Below, one piece after another: positions 9,860-22,200 of a stretch of 64,000 nt of DNA. The DNA comes from Vicia villosa (lineage: Eukaryota > Streptophyta > Magnoliopsida > Fabales > Fabaceae), in assembly GCF_029867415.1 (NCBI RefSeq), contig NW_026705322.1, forward strand, positions 392,344-456,343, in the 5' to 3' direction. A model generated the notes under the pieces. It was not told the DNA's origin, ran no database searches, and was given only the letters and a program-made list of their open reading frames with translations. How positions within the stretch are numbered: the stretch's first letter is position 1; each line of letters begins with the position of its first letter. The translations under genes and the position numbers were made by a program.

Positions 9860-11894
9860 TTAACACCCTTCTAACTCGCATGAAATATTCGCAATATAAT
9901 ACAAATTAAATCAAATAAAACATCCACACAAGGGTGTCACCTTCATAAATAAAATTCCTGCTCCGTAACACGGGTTCTCAAAATTATGTAAATCGAACAC
10001 TTCTTTAATAACACAATAATAACATATATTGTCTCGCAGCGGAATTCATAATTTGAAAATATCTTTATCAAACTTCATAAAACATCATTCATAACTTCAC
10101 CGTTGAAACGACAAAAGGACTCCATGAAGCTATCTTCTAACTTCCCGGTCTATTCCTGATTACCTGCGTGTTACCCACGTGAAGGAAACATTCAAATAGA
10201 AAGGGTGAGTATTTCATAATTTTTATATAAGACATAAGGAATAAATATATTAGTGGCACACAAATAATCAACAACGACACATACACCGATATGACGTATC
10301 CTCATGCTTCACACACTTACTCACACCTACACATCATCATATAATTCAATCACACTCATCAATTAATTCAACATTCACATCACGAGTAATGAAACATCAT
10401 TCAATCATGCAATGTCACAAACAATGCAATGCAACACCACTTGACTCATGCATGTGGTCCCAACACTTCACTGATGACTCAGTCATCATTCTCCAAAGAT
10501 CTCCACCAATATGATCGATTCCTACTTGGAACCGGAGTACTTCACAATATCGCACCCAATCGCACAATCGGATTGAGTCCATCACTGGACCATTTATCCT
10601 GCAAACATCACTGGATTATCGTCCAACAATATGCTATGAATGTATGATGCACAACTTCACAATAATTAATGACCACGGCTAGTCAAATGGAATCATCATT
10701 CATTTATTCATCATATCACATAATCATCTCAACTACACAATCATCACAGTCATGTCAATCAAAACAACACATACTTCTCAATTGTCATGTTATTCAATCA
10801 TCACAACATCATAGAATTACAACAAGCATATACATACATGTAATTGCATAATCAAGTTTCATGTAAACAGATCTCTAAACCCATCCAAACATACTTATTA
10901 AATTCTGGAAAATTACTCGAAAATTAGTATAAATCATAAGCTTCGATAATTTAAAGTCATTTCAAAACGTCTCAATGGCTCGCGTTAAGCGCCCCCTGCC
11001 CGCGCTACGTGCGTTCCATTATTCTTGGACCCTTGTTTTTCTTTTGGTAGGGCGCTCTGCGATTTGTGCAAAACAATTCTACGCTAACAGCCTCATACCA
11101 GTCCGAGTTTTCCACCAAAAAATCTATTTTAATCATTATTTCCCTGCGATTTAAGGCCTATTAACCTAGTTCTAACATGTATTAGTCATTACAAACATCA
11201 AATCACATTCGTTCATCACAACTCCAATACCCATCATCAAACCCTAGACCTTCAAATCCATAAACATGGTGGATTTGACTCTAGTTCATGTCATCATTCA
11301 CCAATTCCTCAATTAACAACATCACATAACATACAAACAACATAAACCAAACAATCATCGTCATAGTTCATCAAGATCATCAAATTCATCATAAAACCCA
11401 AATACATAACCCAACCTAAAATTATCAATCCCTTAAGGCAAATATAATAATTAGGATAACCCCCATTACCTCAAATTATTGGTTAGCTTGATTCTCTTCC
11501 CAAATTCTACGGTTGATTCTCATTCTCTTCTTGTTTCCCTAGCTCTCTCTTTCTTTCACGCTTCTCCAAAAATTCTATGATGAATGAATATTCTCCCCTT
11601 TTCCTTTATTTACTTAGTTAGCCTTCGGACTCCTAATATGATATCCCTATTTTGCCCTTACTAACTCCACCCCATATTATCTCCTTTATTTTATTTTAAT
11701 TAAATAGTAATGCTAATTAGAATTATATTTATTTTATTAATCTAACTAAGACCTTAATTCAACTACCTCATACACATCAACATAAACATCACATGTCCCA
11801 TAAACATCATCGATACATCATATTGATTCATATAATCACACAAAACAATTAAATATTAGATTAAATAATCAAATCTAATTTTCGAGGTGTTACA
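9860..11894 (-). repeat. 5' LTR of element B (about 2.0 kb)
   Basis: Minus-strand start TGTAACACCTCG at 11894; end GGGTGTTA near 9860, just before the primer site. The terminal pair TGTAAC/GTTA fits Tekay-type legume LTRs; the last bases of the inner end are mutated so the exact boundary is a few bases uncertain. Around 10975-11060 is a GC-rich patch of GCGC-like words in otherwise AT-rich DNA. No coding sequence is evident in the LTR. Confidence 0.72.
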
Positions 11895-12560
11895 AGCAAG
11901 GAGTATACTCTACTCCCTCTGAAAGTATATTTCTCCCTCTTTGTCATAATCAAAAAGGCGAATAAACATGCAAGATATAATATTAAATCAGCAAGCACAA
12001 ATAAAAAATTTTAAAAAAAATTATTTAATTGAAAAAACTGGAGTACAATGACGAAATTATAATAGGAAAGGAAAAGATATAAAGGCAATAAAGCAAGAAC
12101 AGTTAAGCAAAAGACTAGTTTGTTTATTTATCATCATCCATATTAGGCACCATTGCTCTTTAGTTGAGAAGATGTAAGAGTCATAGGAGGAAGATTCTTG
12201 GAAGGTGCGAGCTCTTTTAGGTGCCATTTTGTGATGATGAAGAAATGAAAAAGCACTAATAACACAAATGCAATGCACAAAAGATATGGTGGGATGAGAT
12301 GAGAAAGAATGGAAATCATACCTTAATTAATATACACTACCTATTCTATTACATGATGGTTCTAATTGATTAGGAGCATTCAATTCAAGAAGATGGACGT
12401 TGGAACTAGCTATTGCAAGTTTCAATGTTTTAATCAATTAGGTAACTTCCTAATCAATTATTTGGTGAGCCAAAATTTGAATTTTGAATTTCAAATCATC
12501 TAATCAATTAGGTCATGAGCCTAATTAATTAATTAGGGTTTTGTAAACATTTTTTTATCT
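11895..12560 (-). pseudogene. Element E: remnant of a SIRE-type copia 3' region (env-position ORF start and tail)
   Basis: Minus strand: about 12278-12150 encodes a short start containing MAPKRARTFQESSSYDSY, which corresponds in position and style to MAPRATRNANRKN of element P. It is followed directly by the tail TTTTTGATTATGACAAAGAG and GGGAGAA, like the aagggggagaa tail of P near 63580. Most of the ORF is deleted. Upstream (12362-12537) are paired CTAAT..ATTAG inverted words, in the place where P carries its GGAACC..GGTTCC words. No LTR is recognisable. The B LTR abuts at 11894. Confidence 0.55.
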
Positions 12561-13232
12561 TGTGTTGAACTTTAGCTTTGTCTCACTTATTTTTGCACCT
12601 CTGACCAATTTGTTAGCACCCCTTTCTTAACAAAAAATTATAAAACTCAACTATTTTATTAGTGAAAATATTTTTGAAGGATGACCGGTTTTATTCGCAC
12701 TTATTTAAAGGGTTAATCAGAGTTTTCTGATTATTCCACCTTTTAATAATGTACTACCTTGATTATTAAGTAACCTTGACAAAACTTCCCATTTTGAGGG
12801 AACGAAACATACTGTTGTCCTTCTTTATGGATCATTGGATGCGAGAGTTGGTTAAAAATGATAGATATGTCCACTATAAACACATATTCTTAACCTACTA
12901 AGTGAAGTTGATCTTTCCTTCATGGCTTTGGTTTTGTTGTTTTGCAAGCATTTGCATAATTAATTGGACAAAATCAGAATTGGACAAATAATATCCATGG
13001 TTTGTATACGTGGTAGATTGCAATGCAAAAACATATTGAGTTTTTGTAGAACATCTGATCTTCTTGTATTTTCTTGAATTATAGATTCTAGACATCATTT
13101 AGGGGTATGAAAGGTGTTAATAAAGGGTTTATTAATAGAGTGATTCAATCAATTTACATGTAAGTTTGGAATGATTGATATTCATTCATCAATTGGAAAG
13201 AGAGTATTATAAATATTAGACTCTAAATAATA
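12561..13232. other. AT-rich spacer without recognised feature
   Basis: No convincing ORF, repeat boundary or motif. It may be further decayed copia sequence of remnant E or host intergenic DNA; I cannot decide from the sequence. Confidence 0.4.
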
Positions 13233-13514
13233 CTACATCCGTTTTTTATTATAAGTCGTTTTAGACTTTTCACACATGTTAAGAAAAATAATAATTGTTG
13301 TATGAAAATGAGAAATTATGAAGGTTTTTACAAAATTGTCCTTTATTGATGACATGTGAAAAATAAATTTGCATAATTGAAAGGAGAGAGAATAATAAAT
13401 ATTTAAGAATATAATAGAAAAAATATCATTAATTATCATTGGAATTATAAAGCGACTTATATTAAAATATATCTTTTTTTTACAAAAAGATTTATGATAA
13501 AAAAAAGAGAAGAG
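13233..13514. mobile_element. Stowaway-like MITE (282 bp)
   Basis: Flanked by TA (13231-13232 and 13515-13516). Its ends form imperfect terminal inverted repeats: CTACATCCGTTTTTTATTAT at one end against the reverse complement CTCTTCTCTTTTTTTTATCA at the other. Internal AAGTCG/CGACTT words near both ends (TAAGTCGTTTTA, AAGCGACTTATA) are typical of Tc1/Mariner-derived Stowaway MITEs. It has no coding capacity. Any mobility would rely on a mariner transposase in trans. Confidence 0.72.
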
Positions 13515-13516
13515 TA

Positions 13517-14326
13517 ACATTTAGAGTTATTTTATTTTGTTAGTACAAGACTTTTTAAATTTAATTAATATCCATTTAAGCTAGTTTATTCTTCTATCGT
13601 AAATTACAACTTTAAAATATATTAAAATATTTTTTTCATAAATCATAAATTTATTCTATTTATTCATGATCATTGTGGATCACATGCACTTCAAAACTTT
13701 CCAATTGGTTAAGAGGCAATAACATGTTCCTTGTCTAACAAGTAGTTGAAGCCCAATTAATTTAAAAAGGCTTCAAACGACACCAAAATATCTATTTCAA
13801 AAAAAGGTACATAATGGCCTCAAATGACACCAAATTTAGTCTTTTCACATTTATTTGTGGATTGAATTCAAATTTAATTTTTCTATTGTCTCATTCATGA
13901 TTTTGATTTCTTAGCAGTGGTTGTAGATTTTTGGTTTTAGAAGTATATTTTAAACCATAATCTATTCGTTTAAAAATATGATTGAGTTGATTTTTTTTTA
14001 CTTAAATTTAAAATAATTTTTAATTAAAATTCAAAAATAAAAATTATTTATATTTTCGAAGTTTTTAAAATTAAAAAAAAAATAGATTTTATTTTTAAAC
14101 ATAAAATAGAGAATCATCTCAAAACCTTTAGTTTTTAAAATGTTTAATTTTCTTTATACTTGGATTGAATTTATGTGATTTGACAAATGAGATACTTATT
14201 GGCAACTTAGCTAATTGTATATAAATAGATTGCTAATAGAAAAATTATATAGCTTGCATCTTTTTTACTTTAACACCAAATCTTCCTATTTTATTTTTGT
14301 AAAATCTAAAAATTAATATTTATTTA
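13517..14326. other. AT-rich intergenic stretch, no gene seen
   Basis: Poly-A/T-rich sequence with no plausible ORF and no terminal motifs. A weak duplication of the phrase CAAACGACACCAAA / CAAATGACACCAAA near 13775 and 13820 is visible. Confidence 0.4.
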
Positions 14327-15180
14327 TGTTTGTAATAAAATAAAGAGAAATAAGATAAATGAGGAGAGAGAAAAATATAATGATTCTGTATTATTTCATC
14401 AATATATTTCTACAAAGAGATTGATCTTATTTATAGAACAATATCCAGATAATGTAATAAATACAAATTGTTATAAATAAGGAATAAAATCATTGGGAAA
14501 TAATCATCCAATTATTCATAACATTCACTTGAATGTTTATTTTGGATATGACTCGTTAAAATTTTTACTAAAAAGACCCGGTGGGAAAAATCTAGTGAAG
14601 GAAAAAAGAATACAATATTTTTTTTAAATAAATTTATTTCTCCCCCTCAACTAAACGATTATTTCTTCAACGATGAAAACCAATCTTTTCTAATAGTTGA
14701 TTAAAAGTTCTACTTTGGAGTGGCTTTGTGAAAAAGATCAGCAAGATTATCACATCAACGGATTTGTTGGATGTTTATATCTCCATTCTTCTGAAGATCA
14801 TGAATGAAAAAAAACATTGGAGAGATGTGTTTTATTCAGTCTCCTTTAATGTAATCATCTCTTAATTGAGTGATGTAAGCAGTATTATCTTCATATATGG
14901 TCGTTGTATTTATTTTTCTAGAAGACAAACCACAAGTATTTTGTATGTGTTAGATTAAGGATCTCAACCAAACACATTCTCGACTTGCCTCATGTAGTGC
15001 TAAAAGTTCTGCATGATTAAATGAAGTTGCTACTATTTTTTGTTTCACCGAGCTCCATGAAATAGTTGTACCACCATATGTAAACAAATAACCTATTTGT
15101 GATCTATCATTGTGAGGATCTGACAAGTAATTTACATTTGCATAACCTGTTAATTCGAGTTTGGATACTTTGGTAAAGTT
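14327..15180 (-). mobile_element. Element F: 3' end of an Ale-like copia retrotransposon (RNase H, PPT, short LTR)
   Basis: Minus strand: RNase H remnant (15180 to about 14660), a purine tract GTTGAGGGGGAG at about 14641-14655, a spacer with the TTTTTCCCACCGGGT phrase common before copia 3' LTRs, and a 197-bp LTR-like block (14327-14523) starting TGTTATGAATAATTGG and ending TTACAAACA. The 5' part is missing, cut where the element G repeats begin at 15181. Confidence 0.68.
14656..15180 (-). pseudogene. Copia RNase H remnant of element F
   Basis: Reading minus-strand frames gives NYLSDPHNDRSQIGYLFTYG, TISWSSVKQKIVATS, HAELLALHEASRECVWLRSL and later YEDNTAYITQLRDDYIKGD, a recognisable Ty1/copia RNase H. 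The catalytic Glu region (HAE) and the later Asp (EDN) can be seen, and stops interrupt the frame after WLRSLI, IKGD and QQIR. The downstream CDNLADLFHKATPK corresponds to the usual NLADLFTKALP tail. It is dead as a protein. Confidence 0.78.
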
Positions 15181-15661
15181 GGTAGCTCACCTTCAGTAAA
15201 AGTCGGATCAAGTTACAACCTAAGATCTATGACCATATTATGCTAATTGTTCGTATTTCGTTCATTCCATCGGTATGCTCTCAGGTACCTCTAATTGTGA
15301 TATGTTTGCCAGGACCAAGGGGTCTTTCTGTGGAAACCTTCACGAACAATCGTCGTTTTTTGATGGTTTTTCCGCTTCTCACCGCTGCTCTTTCCACACC
15401 TCCGGATATCTGGTGCCAAATCGTCGCCTGTTTCCTTATTTCTTCGATAATTGAGTTGACTATCTTTGTGGACCGCCGATTTACAAATATCATTAACCAC
15501 AGAATTTAGTGAGCGGCGCCAAATCTTTCTATGGATTGCTTCTTTCACCGCTTTCGCCGTCAAAGTGCCTATGGTACCAATTTTGAAGGTATTCCTGCCA
15601 AAATTGGGAGCCCACGGGTTTTTAAGATTTTCAATACCCATGTTTCCCGAAGCAACACTTT

Positions 15662-15975
15662 ACACTTTGTCTTCAGTAAAAGTTGGTAGCTCACCTTCAG
15701 TAAAAGTTGGTAGCTCACCTTCAGTAAAAGTTGGTGTATCCTTTTGTATCTACATCTTCAGTAAAAGTTGGTGTTTAAATCTTTTCCTACCTTCAGTAAA
15801 AGTTGGTAGCTCACCTTCAGTAAAATTCGGCGTATCGTTTGTATCTACATCTTCAGTAAAAGTCGATGTTTAGATCTTTTCCTACCTTTAGTAAAATTCG
15901 GTAGTTCACCTTCAGTTAAAGTCGGTGTATCTTTTATATCTACATCTTCAGTAAAAGTTGATGTTTATATCTTTT
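15662..15975 (+). repeat. Tandem repeat TTCAGTAAAAGTTGG family with higher-order structure
   Basis: About ten copies of the core TTCAGTAAAAGTTGG follow each other with three alternating tails: TAGCTCACC (24-bp unit), TGTATCTTTTGTATCTACATC (about 36 bp) and TGTTTAAATCTTTTCCTACC (about 35 bp). The longer order of tails repeats, so a higher-order unit of roughly 100-120 bp exists. An isolated copy at 15181-15215 shows the array was longer or was split. Confidence 0.8.
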
Positions 15976-15984
15976 CTTATCATT

Positions 15985-16150
15985 CGATATTTTGCATCGA
16001 TTATGCCTCGCTGACTATCGTCCTGGTTTTCTGACATCGATTATGGCTCGGTGCCGTTTGTTTCTTACCATTCGGTAGTTTGCATCGATTATGACTCGGT
16101 AACTATCGTCTTGGTTTTCTGACATCGATTACGACTCAGTGCAGCTTATG
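15985..16150 (+). repeat. CATCGATTATGACTCGGT repeat, two long units
   Basis: The phrase CATCGATTATGNCTCGGT occurs four times (near 15998, 16036, 16084, 16122), alternating between a TTTGCATCG and a TTCTGACATCG context, so the real unit is about 86 bp and present twice. It is separate from the neighbouring TTCAGTAAAAG array. Confidence 0.7.
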
Positions 16151-18201
16151 GCTTTATGCCTCGGTGACATTTGTCCTTGACCTTTCTGGTGCAAGATGTT
16201 TTTCCTAGTGAAGTTTCTTTTCCCAGCAAAGTGGAGTCCTTTCTTCTCCCTAGTGATGTTAGGTTTCCTTCTATTTCATAATCGTGTCTGATGCATTCAT
16301 TAGCATTGCATTGTACCTAAGATTCAAAAATTGTGTGTTTTATATTTAAGTCTCTTCAATCACGTCAAGATGAAGATTTCAATATTCGTATATCCAGATA
16401 GAAGAAACTTAAATATGGGGCATCTTTCATACCCCCATTTTTTACTCAAAATTATCCATTCATTTGCATTCTAATTATTGATCAAGATCACAATCTTGAG
16501 GGTTGTTCTTTTGATGATGTGCTCATCTTATCTTTAGAAGGGACCATCAAGCACCTATATTTTATCTTGTATATATACCACACTAACCAAAATACAAAAA
16601 TATGTCTTTGTCTTTAATATTTTTTTATGCAAGGTAGGTATTGAAGCAAGTGTATCTACACTACTCCTAAGTTAGGGTTTTGAAGGTAATCTTCAATTGA
16701 CTAAGCATTCATGGAATCTAAATGGATTGAATTCAAGAGGGACTTCTTATCATCAAGTTTCATGTTCTAAGCATCTCCCCACTTCATTTGGTTAAGCTCA
16801 TCTCAAGATTTTGTGGTTTGATTCATCAAAGAACTTCATAGGTTCATGTGTTTATTTCCATGCCTTTTTCAATAAGTTTCATCAAGCTATGAACCTCACA
16901 ATCAAGTGCGCTTCAAGATAACATCATTCTAAAGTCTTATGTACTTCCTCATGTCTTATCATGCAAGAAAATTTCAAAGTATTTCAAGTTGATTCAAGAA
17001 GATAAACCTAGTTGGACAAGTTCTTGGTTCTATGGTTAGAAAGGCATAACTTTCTTAAGTTTCAACATTTTTGAGTGCTTATTTTTGAAAAATACTCTCC
17101 TTGACATCATCAACAACTTCTCTTCATAAGTCAAGAAGAAATTTTATGGAGAAAGTCATCAAAAGTTAGAAGACATTACAAGTCTCCTTTGAAAGTTAAG
17201 GAATTGTGTACCAATTTCAAAGGATCATAACTTGCTCAATTTTTATCATCTTGAGCCCATTCTTTTTTAATAATAATCTTAAGAGAGTCTACTTTGATCC
17301 ATATTTGAAGTTCAAGAGCAAAATATAAGTGGAATATCATGTTTGAAGAAGAGACATTATAGGTCATGATGGGATATGCCTAGGGTTTCATGGCATAACT
17401 TGTGTGCAAGACTGTCCCAAGGCCAAATGATTGAAAAATCACTTTCTCTTGCATAAATTTTGTACTTAGCTTATTTTTCTATTCTCTACAACTTTAATGT
17501 TGAGACTTTTGGTAAATTCAAGCTCTAAGATGCATTTTTGGCATATGCATCGAGGTGTTTGATGAAATGACCTCGAGGGAATGCCTTGTTTTTGTCCAAG
17601 TTGCTAAAGCTATATCTTTTGATTCATGGAACCTATGAAGTTGATTCTTTTTACATCATGTTTTATGTAATGATAATAGTATTAGGCTCAGGAAAGATTG
17701 GAAAATACACGAGCCAATTGGTATAGGCCTAAGGTTGAAGTGAGTTGACCAAGAGTGCCCAAAATTGCTAAATTTGGCTAAGTGTTTTGGGCATCTTTTT
17801 CATCCACTTTGAGAAGCCATAACTTTCAATTCAGATCACCAAATGCAACCTTTCTTGGAATATTGTAAAGCTTGCAAGTTCCTCTTTCCAAAGGGCCCAA
17901 GATTGCATCATAAAGCTTCCTACATTGCTTACCCCATGAATTCAAAGTTGGTACCTTTAAGCTGAAGAAAGCTCATGATCAGTTTGGTCAATCTCCAAAT
18001 TACTCAAAATTAATCCAATGTGGCACGCGTTTTTGCATCTAAACATGTTTAGCAACCTTCCATAAGGAGCTCAGTGCATTGAAACTCAAGTTTTGGTTGC
18101 GTTTTGAGTGAATTACAAGTCACATTTCTCTTGCTTCGGCCTTCACACGAATTCACTCAATCCTTGATCATTTCACACGCTTTTTAATTCCATCAGCTTC
18201 C

Positions 18202-18210
18202 CTATAAATA
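18202..18210 (+). promoter_or_regulatory. TATA box in element G LTR
   Basis: CTATAAATA in CCCTATAAATAGAGGATC context, about 1.78 kb downstream of the LTR start. The TATA box of K lies 1.74 kb from its LTR start, a similar spacing. Confidence 0.6.
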
Positions 18211-19234
18211 GAGGATCATTCCTCATTCATTCCCTAAGCTTTTGAAAGGCAAATCACCCCTGTTAAGATCCCACACAAACTCTGAATTTGAATTTTTGTT
18301 TTCTTCATTCCTCGCCTAAATTCACTAAATTCTCTATTCAGTTAGCTTCACCAACATCAAGTAAAGATAACTAGATCATTTGCAAGCAAAATCGTGGCTC
18401 CACTGAAGCTCCTCAGTTCAATTTTCAGAAGCTTCTTGTTGAACTTCATTTAGATAGAAATCTTCACAAAATCAACTCAAATCTTTGCTTAACATGAAGT
18501 TCTTGACTCACTGAAACTCACTGCATAATTAATTTCAAGGTTTGGTTTGGTTTAATGCACATGTTCTTGAGATTTTCAAATTTTAACTTGTCTGGTGTTT
18601 TTCAAATCGACTGAGTTATAGATTGAATAAATTTTTCGTAATGATGTGGTTGAGATCGTCCAGTAGAGGCGAATCCAATGATACCACTAGCACTTGATTT
18701 AGTTACGTTTTGACTGAATCACGATGTCTGCATAAATCCTTTGAAATTTGTGGCTGATGATTGAAGATGACCTACGTGTCCATCTTCAACCAATGAGTTT
18801 GTGCCATTTGAAATGTTTTGATTGGTTTGAATCTTTTAATCATTTTGTAGCATTTTGACTAAGGTCTGTTATGGAAGCGCATCTTAGAGCCACTAGATCT
18901 GCCAGGTCAGTTATTGAGCTCTTCATCCAACGCTTCTCATACTTTCTGATTTTATTTCTTTTTCCTATTTCATTTTATTTTCATTTAACTTCAAAAAATC
19001 CATATCTCCTTCATTTTTATTCCAAAAATTATGAAAAAAATACCAACAATACTTTAAATCATTTCTGATTTTATGACTATTTTTTCATATTTTTATTTTA
19101 TCATTTGATATTTTAAATGTTTTCCTCATTTTCTTTAAGTTTTAATTGGTTTAAAAATGTTTTTGAGTGTTATAAAATTCCGATTTTTTTTGGATATGAT
19201 CATACGATGGCTCTTGACCTATGGTGATCTTTGG

Positions 19235-22200
19235 TGTCATACCCCAAAATTTGCCCACATTATTTCTCCTACTCAAGTTTCAAATCCATATGCAAAGCCT
19301 CTAAACACACTCTCCTATACAAAAGCTCTGAACTAGGGTTTGATTAATTCAATGGAAAATCATTGAATCAATGGCTCAAGGTGGTTCCATAGGGTCACCA
19401 ACATCCCAAAGTATCTCCATATAAAGTTTCAAATCAATCAGAGCAAATTGGGTCCCTCAAATCCTGATTAGGTCAACAGTCGACTCTCAAGGGCAAAATA
19501 GTCATTTCAAGTCAATATACAGTCAAAGTTCAAGGTATTTGGTCAACAACACCCTCATAACCCTAAAATCATCATTTGATCAAGGGTTGATCATGATAAT
19601 GCAAGGAAAGATCAGAAAAGTCAAAAGTCAAAAGTTACTATTTTGGGCATGAACTGAAAAAGTCAACCAAACTTCAAAATTTTCAAATGAGCCCATATTA
19701 TTTTCATCCAAGACTTATCATAAGCCCATCCACGAGAAAAAGACAAGGACTTCTTATTTTTATAATTTTTATTAATTATTTATGATTTTTATTCATTTAA
19801 ATCCTGATTTAATTATATAAAATATAAAAATAATGGAAGATTTGGTTTTCTCTCAAATTTCAATCATCATTAATCATCAAATATTCTCCAAAATAAATCA
19901 AGTGCGTGCAAATAATATACTTGAGGAAATTGGATTAAAATTAAGCAAATTTGGAAAGATTATGAGCCATATTTTCAATCAAATCTCCATAACTTGCAAT
20001 TCAAGATTTAAGAAGATTTGGTCAAGTTTTATTTGCCCTAATCAGTCTCCTATAAGTACTAAACAAATTCAGATGGCAAGGGTTCAAGTTTTTGTGCAGT
20101 TGGAACCCCTAATCCGAGTCAAAGAAAACTCCAAAATTCCAAAGTTCAATTCTGAGATTTAATTCAATCCAAGGCCTCTAATCAATCTCAAATCATTCCT
20201 GGATCATCACTGAGTGAATCCCAATCGTTTTCGAGCACTGAATCATCGAGAGCAAGCACTGTGAGTCCTCTTTCGTCCGAATTATACTTTTCTTCGATTG
20301 CATTGTTTTACGCATTAATACTCATATTCAATTGCATATTATTGTTTACCTTGGTGTGTTTATCTATTCTGGACAATTTGGTGTGTTTTCATGCTGTTAT
20401 AAGCAATATGCCATGCTAGGGTTTTTGGCTCGATTTAGGGCTTTCTTATGCAGGTGGTATTTGGTCAAATTAACACCATGGTTAAATTCGTGAGGATCAT
20501 ACAAACAGATTGGTACTCTCGCGAAAGATTTATATTGGCTCTAGGTCGTATTCGCTATTTTCTTCTTTAAGGTGCAGGGTCTTTTATAGCGCTCCAGGTA
20601 AAAAGGCGCTGTAAAAAACGTTTTCTGCAAATTCTCAAGGAAGGGGACGATGCGTTGGCAGTCTCCCATTCGCCAGAAAACGCGCGCGCTTTGGTTTGAA
20701 TCTTGGAGATTTGGCGCGTTAAGAAACACCGCTTACCATGCGCCCTCGCAATCTCGGTCCTCCATCTCATCAAGCTACCGATCCAACGTCCCTGATGCTG
20801 AAGGCGCATCATATACCCACGCAGCCTCATCACACCAAATCAAACAGATAAGTTTTCTTTTCTTTTTTAATTTTAATTACACAAATCCAATACTTATTTT
20901 TATATTATTTTTCTTTTATATAATTTATTCCAACAAAACTTTTCTTTTACATAATAACAACTATATTATTCATAATATTTATTTTATTATATTATTTATT
21001 TTATATTAATTATATTTTATTTATTTAAATTCTTTCAATTAGATTATTTATTCTAATATTTTCAATAATTAAAATATATTTTATTCCAAAAAATTCTATA
21101 AAAATTATTTTACACTCGATTTAATTTCCTTATTTCGATTTAATTAATTAGGTCGCAAGACCAATAATTAATTAAATCAATTTGTCATTATAGTGAATTT
21201 GAATCCTAATTAGGGTTTGCCCTACACTAAAAAATCTTCTTCTTCTGCCTTGTCTCTCTTCAGGGTTAACCTTAAAGGCACCTTAGCAACCATATCAAAT
21301 CAAATTCAAAAGCTAAGTATTATCTCGTATCTAATTCAAATGATCGTTCTCTTTTCATTTTATTTTGTTTCCTTAATAAATTAGGGATAAAATTAAATGT
21401 CAATGAACTGCCTATACACTCACGCCTTATTTGTTTCTTTGCTCATGCCTAATGGTCAGAGTCGATGCTTCTGGCAAACCCTTGCCCTCAACCCTGTCAG
21501 GCAAATGCCAAGCTAAGTACCTTCTCCCTATTCTATTTTTAATTTATTATCCTATTTTCTTTTGTAGTTAATGAGGTTTGCCCTCGAATTTGATAATGCA
21601 CTCACTATATGTTTTCTGTCTTGTCTTTTTCCTTTTCAGGGTTGGTCGACCGCCGAAGCTACAAGTTTGGTAACCCTAAACCCTAACCTTATATTTTCCT
21701 GCTTTATTATTACTTGTGTCAAACCCTGATTAAGGGATCCGCTGGTTTCATTGTCCCCTCCCCCGTATTACTGTTTCTTGCCTTATATTATTTGCGTGGT
21801 TAGTAATTTAGGGAGTGATAACCTCGAATTGAACCTAGAATGACTAATTACAAGATAAATAACTGAATCAAATCACGTAATTGGTGCACACACGCACGCT
21901 TTTGGGGTAACCTCTCTGTTGCCTTGTTGCCTGTTGCCTGTTGCCTTTGTGTTTTTTTTGCAGAATAAGCCAAGTCCCTCGAATACGAGGATACCTCAGC
22001 CATGTTGCCTCGATAAAAAGGTCACGACCCTAAATGATGCTGCCTTCGATACACAAATGACCTCGACCCTCGGAAGTTGCCTACGGAAAAAGGCTGAGGT
22101 ATCTTCTGGTTGCCTAACGAAAAATGGCTTATTCTGATCCTTGCCTTAGATTACCTGCCCTTCTATGGCATGGGACAGTCTTATGGCAAAGGATGCTTCG

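Larger units (their letters stand above)
4627..11894 (-). mobile_element. Element B: decayed Tekay-like chromovirus (Ty3/gypsy), split by insertions
   Basis: On the minus strand: 5' LTR (about 9860-11894), tRNA-Met primer site, gag with three zinc knuckles, protease, and the start of RT. C inserted into the protease active-site region at 5117-8630, duplicating ACAAT, and A inserted into RT at 4626. Joining 8636 to 5116 across C restores the protease reading sense, which shows B was there first. The many nonsense codons and Cys-to-Tyr changes mark it as old. The 3' half is beyond A and off the window. Confidence 0.85.
15181..16424 (+). other. Element G 3' UTR-like region with tandem repeats and one unexplained block
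   Basis: Lies immediately before a Tat/Ogre-type LTR start at 16425, the position where Tat-lineage elements are known to have a hypervariable, tandem-repeat-rich 3' UTR. One repeat unit is at 15181-15215, followed by 15216-15655, which has no repeat similarity and is open in several frames on both strands. The main repeat cluster follows at 15662-15975, then a second repeat family at 15985-16150. A pol region was not found. Region identity is inferred from context. Confidence 0.55.

Noticed and set aside
19833..20162. 109-codon ORF, repeated at 29793-30122
   Set aside because: It lies in the LTRs of H and is repeated only because the LTR is. No domain, composition follows surrounding AT-rich DNA.
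20575..20770. GGCGC-rich words in the H LTR as another palindromic array
   Set aside because: The words are irregular, not repeated as a defined palindrome and lie downstream of the candidate TATA box, so they do not fit the pattern of I, J, O and P well enough.
20650..21009. 119-codon ORF with hydrophobic C-terminus, repeated at 30610-30969
   Set aside because: LTR sequence again; the hydrophobic part is translation of T-rich DNA and an ORF on the opposite strand overlaps it.
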